A stretch of 64,000 bases of DNA from Jidongwangia harbinensis (GTDB taxonomy: Bacteria > Actinomycetota > Actinomycetes > Mycobacteriales > Micromonosporaceae). The stretch spans positions 1-64,000 of the forward strand of contig NZ_JAIWNC010000037.1 of the NCBI RefSeq assembly GCF_020216025.1, read 5' to 3'. A program made the position numbers and the translations under genes. Of this stretch, positions 15,447 to 24,600 are shown piece by piece; within the stretch, counting starts at the first letter, position 1, and every line of letters begins with the position of its first letter. The notes under the pieces are model-generated. The model was not told the origin of the DNA. It saw nothing but the letters and a program-made list of their open reading frames with translations, and searched no databases.

Positions 15447-16430
15447 ATGGCTCGCCGCGCACGTCTCGACGCCGAGCTGGTCCGCCGCAAGCTGGCCCGG
15501 TCGCGGGAACAGGCGGCCGCGCTGGTCGCGGCCGGCCGGGTCCAGGTGCGCGGCACCGTGGCCCGCAAGGTCGCCGCGATGGTCGATCCGGCCGATCCGG
15601 TGGTGGTCACCGGCGCGGACCCGGGCACCGAGTACGTCTCCCGCGGCGGGCACAAACTCGCCGGCGCGCTGGCCGTGTTCACCAGGGACGGGCTCACCGT
15701 CGCCGGGCGGCGGTGCCTGGACGCGGGCGCGTCCACCGGCGGGTTCACCGACGTGCTGCTGCGCGCCGGCGCCGCCCGGGTGGTCGCGGTGGACGTGGGG
15801 TACGGCCAGCTCGCGTGGCCGCTCCGGACCGACGAGCGGGTGGACGTCCACGAGCGCACCAATGTCCGTACCCTCGCCCCGGATCTGATCGGCGGCCCGG
15901 TGGATCTCACCGTGGCCGATCTCTCCTTCATCTCGCTCCGGCTGGTGCTGCCGGCGCTCGCCGCCTGCACCGCGCCCGGCGGCGACCTCGCGCTGATGGT
16001 GAAGCCGCAGTTCGAGGTCGGCCGGGAGCGGGTCGGGTCGGGCGGCGTGGTCCGTGATCCGGCGCTGCGGGCCGAGGCCGTCCTGGACGTCGCCGCCACC
16101 GCGGCCGGCCTGGGCCTCGGTGTGGCCGGGGTGACCGCCAGCCCGCTGCCGGGACCGAGCGGGAACGTCGAGTTCTTCGTCTGGTTCCGCCGCGGCGCGC
16201 CGCCCGCCGATCCGGACCGGGTGCACGCCGTGGTCGCCGCCGGGCCCTCCGGCGCGGTAGCCTCCGCCGGGCCGGCGATGCCGGATCCGTCCCTGTCGTC
16301 GCCGGATCGGGGCGCCCCGCCGGATTCGTTCCCGTCGTCGCCGGATCGGGGCATCGCGCCGGATTCGTTCCCGTCGTCGCCGGACCGCGCCCTCGCGCCG
16401 GCGCCGTTCCCGGAGGTAGGCCATGAGTGA
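15447..16430 (+). CDS. tlyA: TlyA-type rRNA 2'-O-methyltransferase (hemolysin A) with repeat tail
   Basis: The 327-residue enzyme has an N-terminal S4 RNA-binding domain (ARRARLDAELVRRKLARSRE, about 1-62) and an FtsJ-like methyltransferase domain: SRGGHKLAGAL, LDAGASTGGFTDVLL (SAM site), VDVGYGQLAW, VADLSFISLRL and LMVKPQFEVGRE, keeping the K-D-K-E type residues. TlyA methylates 16S C1409 and 23S C1920 (E. coli numbering), which sensitises ribosomes to capreomycin. The fold ends near residue 250 (NVEFFVWFRRG). The remaining 75 residues are an added tail with three copies of a 13-residue repeat beginning SSPDR (39-bp units at 16296, 16335 and 16374). Family members are usually about 270 residues. 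The ATG start follows AAGGG at 15435-15439. Confidence 0.93.
   Translation: MARRARLDAELVRRKLARSREQAAALVAAGRVQVRGTVARKVAAMVDPADPVVVTGADPGTEYVSRGGHKLAGALAVFTRDGLTVAGRRCLDAGASTGGFTDVLLRAGAARVVAVDVGYGQLAWPLRTDERVDVHERTNVRTLAPDLIGGPVDLTVADLSFISLRLVLPALAACTAPGGDLALMVKPQFEVGRERVGSGGVVRDPALRAEAVLDVAATAAGLGLGVAGVTASPLPGPSGNVEFFVWFRRGAPPADPDRVHAVVAAGPSGAVASAGPAMPDPSLSSPDRGAPPDSFPSSPDRGIAPDSFPSSPDRALAPAPFPEVGHE
16296..16412 (+). repeat. In-frame 39-bp x 3 tandem repeat in the tlyA 3' end
   Basis: Units start at 16296, 16335 and 16374. Each begins TCGTCGCCGGA and encodes SSPDR-x(2-3)-P-x-x-FP. The first two boundaries are nearly identical at DNA level, so the expansion looks recent. Confidence 0.9.
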
Positions 16431-16466
16431 AGCGGTGCCGCTACGGTCCGGCTCCGGAGGTGTGCC

Positions 16467-17354
16467 GTGAGCCGCTCCGCGTTGCTGGTCACGCACACCG
16501 GGCGCCGGCAGAGCACCGAGCACGCCCGGACCGTCGCGCGGGATCTGCTCGCCGCCGGCTTCGAGGTGCGGGTGATGGCCGAGGAGGTCGACGACCTGGA
16601 ACTGCCGGCCGGCGTCATCCCGGTCGACGACCCGAAGGCCGCCGAGGGCGTGGAGATCGTGTTCGCGCTGGGCGGCGACGGCACGTTCCTGCGCGCCGCC
16701 GAGTTGGCCCGGCCGGTCCGGGCGCCGCTGCTCGGGATCAACCTCGGCAAGGTGGGCTTCCTGGCCGAGGCCGAGACCGGTGACATCGACCAGGCGGTGC
16801 GCGACATCGTCGACGGCACGTACGCGGTGCACGAACGGCTCACCCTGGACGTGCGCGCCGAGTACGAGGGCCGGCTGATCGCCGAGTCGTGGGCGCTGAA
16901 CGAGGTCACGGTCGAAAAGGGACAGCGCGCCCAGATGCTGGAACTGCTGGTCGACGTGGACGGCCGGCCGCTGTCCCGGTACGGCTGCGACGGCGTGGTG
17001 TGCGCCACGCCGACCGGGTCCACGGCGTACGCGTTCTCCGCCGGCGGGCCGGTGGTGTGGCCCGAGGTGGAGGCGCTGCTGCTCGTGCCGATCAGCGCGC
17101 ACGCCCTGTTCAGCCGGCCGATCGTGACCGCGCCGACCTCGACGTTCGCGATCACCGTGGACCCGTACACGTCGTTCGCGGTGCTCTGCTGCGACGGCCG
17201 GCGTACCTGGGATCTGCCGCCGGGCGCGCAGGTCACGGTGGAGCGCGGCGAGTTCCCGGTGCGGCTGGTACGGCTCGCGCCACGGCCGTTCACCGACACG
17301 TTGGTGGCGAAGTTCGCCCTCCCGGTGGACGGCTGGCGCGGCAATCGACGCTGA
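16467..17354 (+). CDS. nadK: NAD kinase
   Basis: The 295-residue protein contains the GGDGTFLRAAEL diacylglycerol/NAD kinase motif near residue 70, NLGKVGFLAE, the NE/D-type NEVTVEKG motif, GVVCATPTGSTAYAFSAGGP and ISAHALFSRP. It phosphorylates NAD to NADP with ATP or polyphosphate in the cytosol. Length is normal for actinobacterial enzymes. The GTG start follows GGAGG at 16456-16460. The place between tlyA and recN is conserved across actinobacteria. Confidence 0.96.
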   Translation: MSRSALLVTHTGRRQSTEHARTVARDLLAAGFEVRVMAEEVDDLELPAGVIPVDDPKAAEGVEIVFALGGDGTFLRAAELARPVRAPLLGINLGKVGFLAEAETGDIDQAVRDIVDGTYAVHERLTLDVRAEYEGRLIAESWALNEVTVEKGQRAQMLELLVDVDGRPLSRYGCDGVVCATPTGSTAYAFSAGGPVVWPEVEALLLVPISAHALFSRPIVTAPTSTFAITVDPYTSFAVLCCDGRRTWDLPPGAQVTVERGEFPVRLVRLAPRPFTDTLVAKFALPVDGWRGNRR

Positions 17355-17380
17355 TCGACCGGGTCTGTGCACAGCCCGCG

Positions 17381-17411
17381 GTGGGCATTTGTCGTAGCCC
17401 ACCGATACTGT
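17381..17411 (+). promoter_or_regulatory. recN promoter: inverted repeat GTGGGC-N10-GCCCAC and -10 TACTGT
   Basis: GTGGGC at 17381-17386 and GCCCAC at 17397-17402 are perfect arms lying over the expected -35 region. TACTGT at 17406-17411 ends 6 nt before the GTG start, so the mRNA is probably leaderless and the palindrome would act on DNA. It does not resemble the usual actinobacterial SOS box (CGAAC-N4-GTTCG). Confidence 0.5.
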
Positions 17412-17417
17412 CTGCCT

Positions 17418-19175
17418 GTGCTGGAGGAACTGCGGATCACCGGCCTCGGCGTCATCGACGACACGACGCTGCGGCTGACGACAGGGATGAACGTCATCAC
17501 CGGTGAGACCGGCGCGGGCAAGACCATGGTGGTAACCGGTCTGGGCCTGCTGTTCGGCGGCCGCGCGGATGCCGGGCGGGTGCGCGCGGACCCGGGCCGG
17601 GCGGTGGTGGAGGGCCGGCTCCGGCTGTCCGGTGCGCCGGCCGACGCGGTCACCACCCGGATCACCGATGCCGGCGCCGAGGTGGACGACGACGGGACGG
17701 TGCTGCTCAGCCGCACCGTGACGATCGAGGGCCGGTCCCGCGCCCACGTCGGCGGCCGGAGCATGCCGGTGGCGATGCTCGGTGAGGTCGGCGAGCAGGT
17801 GGTCGCGGTGCACGGCCAGTCCGATCAGCTGCGGCTGCTCCGGCCGGCCGAGCAGCGTGCCGCGCTGGACCGGTTCGCCGGACCGGAGCACGAGAAGCTG
17901 CTGGAGACGTACCGCGAGGCGTACTCGCGGTGGCGGACCGTGGTCGACGACCTGGCCGACCGGCGCCGCAACGCCCGGGAGCGGACCCAGGAGGCCGACC
18001 TGCTCAAGCTCGGCCTGGACGAGATCACCCGGGTCGACCCGCAGCCGGGCGAGGACGACGAACTGCGCGCCGAGGTGCAGCGGCTGGAGCACGCCGAGGG
18101 CCTGCGGGTGGCGGCCGCGCTGGCGGCGCAGGCGCTGACCGGCGGCATGGAGGTCACCGACGAGACGCCCGACGCGACCCAGCTGCTCGGCACCGCCCGG
18201 CGCACCCTGGAGGCGCAGGCCACCGTGGACCCGGCGCTGGGCGACCTGGCGGCCCGGATCGAGGAGGCGGCCACGCTGGTCGACGACGTGTCGGCCGAGC
18301 TGTCCGGATACCTCAGCGCGCTGGACGCCGACCCGGCCCGGCTGGAGACCATCTACGAGCGGCGGGCGGCGCTGCGCGCGCTCACCCGGAAGTACGCGGA
18401 CGACGTCGACGGCGTGATCGCCTGGGCCGACCACGCCCGCAGCCGGCTGGCCCTGCTGGACAGCTCGGACGAGTTGCTGGACGAGCTCGACCGGGAACGG
18501 CAGCGCCTGGCCGGCACGGTCGCCGAGCTGGCGGCGCGGCTGACCGCGGCGCGGGTCGAGGCGGCCGGCCGGTTCTCCGAGGCGGTCAGCGTCGAGTTGG
18601 CCGGCCTGGCCATGCCGCACGCCCGGGTCGAGGTGGCGGTGGTGCCGCGGGCCGCCGGCAAGGACGAGCCGGCCGTGCCGGCCGAGGACCGCGACCTCGG
18701 CGTCGGCCCGGACGGCGCGGACGAGGTGGAGCTGCGCCTGCTGGCCCACCCGGGTGCACCGTCGCTGCCGCTGCAGAAGGGCGCGTCCGGCGGCGAACTG
18801 TCCCGGGTGATGCTCGCCATCGAGGTGGTGTTCGCCGGGGCGGGCGGCCCGCCGACGCTGGTGTTCGACGAGGTCGACGCCGGGGTGGGCGGTCAGGCCG
18901 CAGTGGAGATCGGGCGGCGGCTGGCGCGGCTGGCCCGCACCCATCAGGTGCTGGTGGTGACGCACCTGCCCCAGGTGGCGGCGTTCGCCGACCGGCATCT
19001 GGTGGTCGCCAAGGACACCGGGGGAGCGGTCACCACCAGCGGGGTCCGGATCGTGGAGGACACCGAGCGGGCCCGGGAGCTGGCCCGGATGCTGGCCGGG
19101 TTGCCCGACTCGGACCTGGGGATCGCGCATGCGGAGGAGCTGTTGGCGGTGGCCGGCCGGGAGAAGCACCAGTAG
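17418..19175 (+). CDS. recN: DNA repair protein RecN
   Basis: The 585-residue SMC-like ATPase has LEELRITGLGVIDDTTLRL, Walker A GETGAGKTM near residue 32, QSDQLRLLRPAEQRAALD (Q-loop region), a central coiled coil, the signature SGGELSRVMLAIEVVF, Walker B LVFDEVDAGVGG and the D-loop/His switch VVTHLPQVAAFADRH. RecN tethers broken DNA ends during recombinational repair. The GTG at 17418 is chosen because the protein begins LEELRI, as in other RecN proteins, and because TACTGT sits 6 nt upstream. An in-frame earlier start at 17367 would add an unconserved leader. Confidence 0.95.
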   Translation: MLEELRITGLGVIDDTTLRLTTGMNVITGETGAGKTMVVTGLGLLFGGRADAGRVRADPGRAVVEGRLRLSGAPADAVTTRITDAGAEVDDDGTVLLSRTVTIEGRSRAHVGGRSMPVAMLGEVGEQVVAVHGQSDQLRLLRPAEQRAALDRFAGPEHEKLLETYREAYSRWRTVVDDLADRRRNARERTQEADLLKLGLDEITRVDPQPGEDDELRAEVQRLEHAEGLRVAAALAAQALTGGMEVTDETPDATQLLGTARRTLEAQATVDPALGDLAARIEEAATLVDDVSAELSGYLSALDADPARLETIYERRAALRALTRKYADDVDGVIAWADHARSRLALLDSSDELLDELDRERQRLAGTVAELAARLTAARVEAAGRFSEAVSVELAGLAMPHARVEVAVVPRAAGKDEPAVPAEDRDLGVGPDGADEVELRLLAHPGAPSLPLQKGASGGELSRVMLAIEVVFAGAGGPPTLVFDEVDAGVGGQAAVEIGRRLARLARTHQVLVVTHLPQVAAFADRHLVVAKDTGGAVTTSGVRIVEDTERARELARMLAGLPDSDLGIAHAEELLAVAGREKHQ

Positions 19176-19308
19176 CGCCGCGGTGGTCCGGGGCTGCCCG
19201 GCACCGGGCGCCCGTGGTATGGGATTGATGGTGGAATTGCGCGGTTTATGGGTGACCTAGCGCATGTCGTGCGCGGGCCGCGTGACCGGGCATGCCAGGA
19301 TGGGCACG

Positions 19309-20487
19309 ATGCGACTTCCCACCTTGCGCCGGTCCCGGACGGTCGAACCGGGAACCGTCTCCGGCGTCGCCCGCCTCGACCGCCGGACCAAGCGTCTGGT
19401 CGGTCGCCTGCGCCCGGGTGACGTTGCGGTGATCGACCACGTCGACATCGACCGGGTCGCCGCCGACTCGCTGGTGGCGGTGGGGGTCGCCGCGGTGCTC
19501 AACGCCAAGCCGTCGATCTCCGGCCGGTACCCGAACCTCGGTCCCGAGGTGCTCATCCAGGCCGGGATCGTGCTGATCGACGACCTCGGCGAGGAGGTGT
19601 TCGACGGGATCCGGGAGGGCGACACCGTCGGCATCGACGGCGACACCGTGCTGGTCAACGGCGAGGCCGTGGCGACCGGGGTGCGCCAGGACGCGGAGAG
19701 TGTCGCGGCCGCGATGGCGGATGCGCGCGAGGGGCTGTCGGTGCAGCTCGAGGCGTTCGCCGCGAACACCATGGACTACCTGAAGCAGGAACGTGACCTG
19801 CTGCTCGACGGCGTCGGTGTGCCGGACGTGCAGACCGACATCGCCGGCCGGCATGTGCTCATCGTGGTGCGCGGGTACGACTACAAGGCCGACCTGGACG
19901 TGCTGCGGCCGTACATCCGGGAGTTCAAGCCGGTGCTGATCGGCGTGGACGGCGGCGCGGACGCGCTGGTGGAGTCGGGATACACGCCCGACATGATCAT
20001 CGGCGACATGGACTCGGTGACCGACGACGTGTTGCGGTGCGGGTCCGAGGTGGTGGTGCACGCGTACTCGGACGGGCGGGCCCCCGGGCTGGAGCGGGTC
20101 CGCCAGCTCGGCGTCGACGCGCTCACCTTCCCGGCCGCGGCGACCAGCGAGGACCTGGCCATGCTGCTCGCCGACGAGAAGGGCGCCTCGCTCATCGTCG
20201 CGGTCGGCACCCACGCGAACCTGGTCGAGTTCCTGGACAAGGGCCGCGGCGGCATGGCGTCGACGTTCCTCACCCGGCTCAAGGTGGGCGGCAAGCTGGT
20301 CGACGCGAAGGGGGTCAGCCGGCTGTACCGGCAGAACATCTCCGGTTCGGCGTTGCTCCTGCTGGTACTCTCCGCGGTCGCGGCGATGGCGTCCGCGGTC
20401 GCGGTGTCCACGGTCGGCAAGGCCTACCTCGCCGTGGTGTCTGACTGGTGGGACAATGTGGTGTTCCAGCTGGGACACATCCTTTGA
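19309..20487 (+). CDS. steA: SteA-type septation protein (thiamine pyrophosphokinase-like fold, membrane-anchored)
   Basis: The protein (392 residues from ATG 19309) matches the Rv1697/SteA family: VSGVARLDRRTKRLVGRL, SGRYPNLGPEVLIQAGI, LEAFAANTMDYLKQERDLLL, GVDGGADALVESGYTPDMII, GDMDSVTDDVLRCG and DGRAPGLERVRQLGVDALTF. The central part has a TPK-like nucleotide-binding fold and the C-terminus one membrane helix (ALLLLVLSAVAAMASAVAV). In Corynebacterium SteA and SteB form a complex promoting cell separation through the RipA hydrolase. AGG at 19297-19299 supports 19309; ATG 19300 is an alternative. SteB follows after 44 nt. Confidence 0.9.
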   Translation: MRLPTLRRSRTVEPGTVSGVARLDRRTKRLVGRLRPGDVAVIDHVDIDRVAADSLVAVGVAAVLNAKPSISGRYPNLGPEVLIQAGIVLIDDLGEEVFDGIREGDTVGIDGDTVLVNGEAVATGVRQDAESVAAAMADAREGLSVQLEAFAANTMDYLKQERDLLLDGVGVPDVQTDIAGRHVLIVVRGYDYKADLDVLRPYIREFKPVLIGVDGGADALVESGYTPDMIIGDMDSVTDDVLRCGSEVVVHAYSDGRAPGLERVRQLGVDALTFPAAATSEDLAMLLADEKGASLIVAVGTHANLVEFLDKGRGGMASTFLTRLKVGGKLVDAKGVSRLYRQNISGSALLLLVLSAVAAMASAVAVSTVGKAYLAVVSDWWDNVVFQLGHIL

Positions 20488-20531
20488 TTCCCCGATGACC
20501 ACAATGCCCGAGTGACCAAGAGGCTGTAGGC

Positions 20532-21461
20532 GTGATCAACTTCCGGTACCACGTGGTGTCGCTCACCGCGGTCTTCCTGGCGCTGGCCATCGGCCTGGTG
20601 GTCGGCACCGCCGCGCTGAACGGTCCGGCGGCGGACCGGCTGCGGGACCAGGTGACCGGGCTCAGCCGGGACAACAGCAACTACCGGGACCAGCAGAACC
20701 AGTACCGCGAGGAACTCAACCGGGCCCAGGATTTCGCCACCGAGGTCGCGCCGGCGCTGGTCGGCGGCAAGCTCGCCAACCGCCGCATCCTGGTGGTCGG
20801 CCTGCCCCGCGCGGAGAACTACGTCGACCAGGTCATCGCCATGCTGAAGGTGGCCGGCGCGACGGTCACCGCCAAGGTCACGGTGCAGGACAAGTTCTTC
20901 GACCCGGCGAACAACGTGGAGTTGCTGGACCTGGCCGAGCGGGCGTCGCAGCCGTCGATCCCGGCCTCCGGACTGCCGAACAACAGTGACGGCGTGGAGA
21001 CGTCCGGCGCTCTGCTGGCGCTGGCGTTGCAGCAGCAGACCACGCCGGTGGTGGCGAGCGAGTTCACCACGGTGCTGACCGCGTACACCAAGAACGGGTA
21101 TCTGGCCGTCGACGACGACCCGGCCCCCGGCGCGGAGGCCACCGTGGTGGTCGCCGGGCTCCCGGCGACGGACAACGCGGCCACGAAGAAGAGCCAGTCG
21201 GCGGTCATGCTCACCTCCCGGCTGGCCAAGAACAGGCCGCTGGTGGTGGCCGCGGACGGCGTGGTGGACGGCGGCCTGGTGGCCGAGGTGCGGGCGGACC
21301 CGACGCTGGTCAAGCAGATCAGCACGGTGGACAACGCCAGCACCACCCAGGGCCAGTTGGCCACCGCGCTGGCGCTGATCGAACGCCTGGTCCAGGGCAA
21401 GATCGGCCAGTACGGCGTGGCCGCCGGCGCGTCGTCCCTGGTGCCGCCCTCGCCCAGCTGA
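20532..21461 (+). CDS. steB: SteB/MctB-family membrane-anchored coiled-coil protein
   Basis: The 309-residue protein begins MINFRYHVVSLTAVFLALAI, the strongly conserved N-terminal anchor of the family (Rv1698/MctB, corynebacterial SteB). A coiled coil follows (RLRDQVTGLSRDN onwards, about 35-75) and a mixed alpha/beta extracytoplasmic domain (NRRILVVGLPRAENYVDQVI). Rv1698 was reported as a copper-transport channel, whereas SteB partners SteA in septal peptidoglycan hydrolysis; the linked steA favours the second role. The C-terminus is short and Ser/Pro-rich. The GTG start is preceded by a weak AGG. Confidence 0.88.
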   Translation: MINFRYHVVSLTAVFLALAIGLVVGTAALNGPAADRLRDQVTGLSRDNSNYRDQQNQYREELNRAQDFATEVAPALVGGKLANRRILVVGLPRAENYVDQVIAMLKVAGATVTAKVTVQDKFFDPANNVELLDLAERASQPSIPASGLPNNSDGVETSGALLALALQQQTTPVVASEFTTVLTAYTKNGYLAVDDDPAPGAEATVVVAGLPATDNAATKKSQSAVMLTSRLAKNRPLVVAADGVVDGGLVAEVRADPTLVKQISTVDNASTTQGQLATALALIERLVQGKIGQYGVAAGASSLVPPSPS

Positions 21462-21520
21462 TTTCCGTTACGGCGAGGTTTCCTACAGCAGCGAGCAAAG
21501 TTGCGGCTGGACCGCCAGTT

Positions 21521-21543
21521 CTTTTGACGCGATGTGCAAAAGT
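21521..21543 (+). promoter_or_regulatory. Imperfect palindrome CTTTTG-N10-CAAAAG before the sugar-active protein
   Basis: CTTTTG at 21521-21526 and CAAAAG at 21537-21542 form an operator-like palindrome about 105 nt before the start codon. The reverse complement of 21532-21543 matches 11 of 12 bases of ACTTTTGCATAT at 42666-42677, upstream of the secreted sugar operon. Both genes handle extracellular sugars, so a shared regulator is possible. Confidence 0.4.
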
Positions 21544-21645
21544 CCCCAGCATTGACGTACGCCGATGGCCGTGCGCGGTAGAACGAGATCACTCGGAAAC
21601 AGTCTTTACGATTTCTCGCTCGCGCCGTCACGTCAGGAGCCGTAC

Positions 21646-24600
21646 GTGCACAGACGCCGGTACCGCCATGCCCTCGCCCCGATCGCCTTCCTTCTCGTCC
21701 TCGCCGGTGCCGGAATCCCCGCCGCCCCGGCAGCCGCCGCGATTCCGCCCCAGGAACCCGGTGTCACGCTCCGCGTGTTCGACGTGCAGGTGGCCCTGAA
21801 CAACCTCTGCACGCTCAAGCCGAGCCAGACGCCGAACGTGGACAAGCTGATGCCGACCATCGACTTCTCCACCGACGCGCAGTTCGGCCTCGCCAACAAC
21901 TTCGTGTCCGAGGTGCTGGCCAACGTCAACGTGACGCAGGCCGGCGACCACGCGTTCCGCCTGATCAGCGACGACGGCTCCCGGCTGTCCATCGACGGCC
22001 GGGTGCTCATCGACCACGACGGGCTGCATGGCGCCGACCCGCCGAAGGACGCCACGATCAACCTGGCCACCGGCTACCACGCCCTGCGGATCGAGCACTT
22101 CGAGGCCGGCGGCGACCAGCGCATCACCCTGCAGTGGCGCCCGCCGGGTGCCTCGTCGTTCACGCTCGTGCCCAACTCGGTGCTCAGCACGGACGCCGGC
22201 GTGGTCCGGGTGACCGCGCCCGGGCAGAAGCTGTGCGAGGGCATCAACGACACGCCCGGTGACGGCCTGCCGCTGGCCGGCGTGCACCCCGCGTACAACC
22301 TGACCAACCTGCGGCCGGCCGGCTTCGAACCGAAGGTCACCGGCATGGACTTCCTGTCCGGCGGGCGGCTCGCGGTGACCACCTGGGGCGCGAGCGAGGC
22401 CACCACCGGCGAGGTGTGGATCCTCGGCAACGTCACCGGGGACACCGGCCCGACCCGGGTGACCACCAAGCGGGTGGCCACCGGGCTCAAGGAACCGATG
22501 GGCATCAAGGTCGTCGACGGCAGCATCTACGTCGCCGAGAAGCACCGGCTCACCGAACTCGTCGACAGCAACGGCGACGAGGTGACCGACACCTATCGGA
22601 CCGTCGCGACCTGGCCGTTCGGCAACAACTTCCACGAGTTCGGCTTCGGGCTGCTGTACCGGGACGGCTTCTTCTACCTGAACCTCTCAGTGTCGATCAA
22701 CCTCGGCGGCGCCACCACCGACCCGCAGCCGGCCGCGAACCGTGGCACCACCGTCAAGGTCAACCGCAGCAACGGCCAGATCTCGTACGTGGCCGGCGGC
22801 CTGCGTACCCCGCACGGCATCGGGTGGGGCCCGGAGGACGGCATCTTCGTCACCGACAACCAGGGCGGCTGGCTGCCCTCGTCCAAGCTGCTGCACGTCA
22901 AGCAGGACCGGTTCTTCAACCACTACATGAACCCGGCCGGCCCGTTCGACAACCGGCCGGTGACCGCGCCGGTGCTGTGGATGCCGCAGAACGAGATCGC
23001 CAACTCGCCCAGCACCCCGCTCACCCTGACCTCCGGTCCGTTCGCCGGTCAGCTCGCCATCTCCGACGTCACCTACGGCGGCATCCAGCGGGCCTACCTG
23101 GAGAAGGTCAACGGCGAGTACCAGGGCGCGCTGTTCCGGATGACGCAGGGCCTGGAGGCCGGCGTCACCGAGCTGGCGCAGGGCCCGGACGGCGCCATCT
23201 ACGCCGGCGGGCTGGGCGCCGAGGGGAACTGGGGCCAGGAGGGCAAGCTGAAGTTCGGCCTGCAGAAGCTCACCCCGAACGGCGCCGCCACGTTCGACAT
23301 GCTGGCCATGCGGGCCAGGTCGAACGGCTTCGAGATCGAGTACACCAAGCCGCTGTCCGACGCGACCGCCGCGGCGCTGACCGGCGCGTACAAGGTCAAG
23401 CAGTGGCGCTACGTGCCGACCGCGGCGTACGGCGGACCCAAGATCGACGAGGCGGCGCTGACCGTACGCTCGGCCACGCTGTCCGCCGACCGCAAGAAGG
23501 TCACGCTGGCCGTCGACGGGCTCAAGGCCGGGCACGTCGTGCACCTCCGCTCGCCGCGCCCGTTCAGCTCCGCCGACGGCCACTCGCTCTGGAGCACGGA
23601 GGCCTGGTACACGCTGAACGCCGTGCCCGGCGCCGCGGCACCGGTCAACCTGGCGCTCGGCAAGCCGGCCACCGCCGACTCCTCGTGCAGCGCCATCGAG
23701 GGACCGGCCCGGGCGGTCAACGGCACCACCACCTCCGGCAACCTCGACAAGTGGTGCTCCACCGGGGCGACCAAGTGGCTGCAGGTGGACCTCGGCGCGG
23801 CCACCACGGTGGACCGGTTCGTGGTCAAGCACGCCGGTGCCGGTGGCGAGAACGCGGCCTGGAACACCCGGGACTTCACGGTCGCGGTGAGTACCAACGG
23901 CACGTCGTGGACGAACGTCGCCACGGTGACCGGCAACACCGCGTCCACCACCACCCACGCCGTCAGTCCGGTGTCGGCCCGCTACCTCCGGCTCAACGTC
24001 ACGGCGCCGACCAGTAACAGCGACACCGCGGCCCGGATCTACGAGTTCGAGGCGTACGGCAGCACCGGCCCGCCGCCGGTCAACCTGGCCCGCGGGAAGA
24101 CCGCCACGGCCGACTCGTCCTGCAACGCCGACGAGAACGCCGCGAAGGCGGTGAACGGCAGCGTGACCGGAGGCAACGCCGACAAGTGGTGTTCGTCCGG
24201 CGCGTCCAAGTGGCTGCAGGTGGACCTCGGCCAGGAGGCCAGCCTGAACCGGTTCGTGGTCAAGCACGCCGGCGCCGGTGGCGAGAACACCGCCTGGAAC
24301 ACCCGGGACTTCACGGTCGCGGTCAGCACCAACGGCACGTCGTGGACGAACGTCGCCACGGTCACCGGCAACACCGCGTCCACCACCACGCACGACGTCA
24401 CCCCGGTCACCGCCCGGCATGTCCGGCTGGCGATCACCGCGGCCGCCAGCTCCGGCGACAACACCGCCCGGATCTACGAGCTCGAGGCGTACGGGACCGC
24501 CGGCGGATCGAATCGGATCACCCTGTTCGACGGCGGCGACCTGAGCAAGTGGCAGCACGCCGGCGGCGGCGCGGCGACCTGGCCGGTGGCGGACGGCTCG

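Noticed and set aside
17360..17382. LexA/SOS box before recN
   Set aside because: No CGAAC-N4-GTTCG-like sequence is present; the visible palindrome has a different sequence and spacing.
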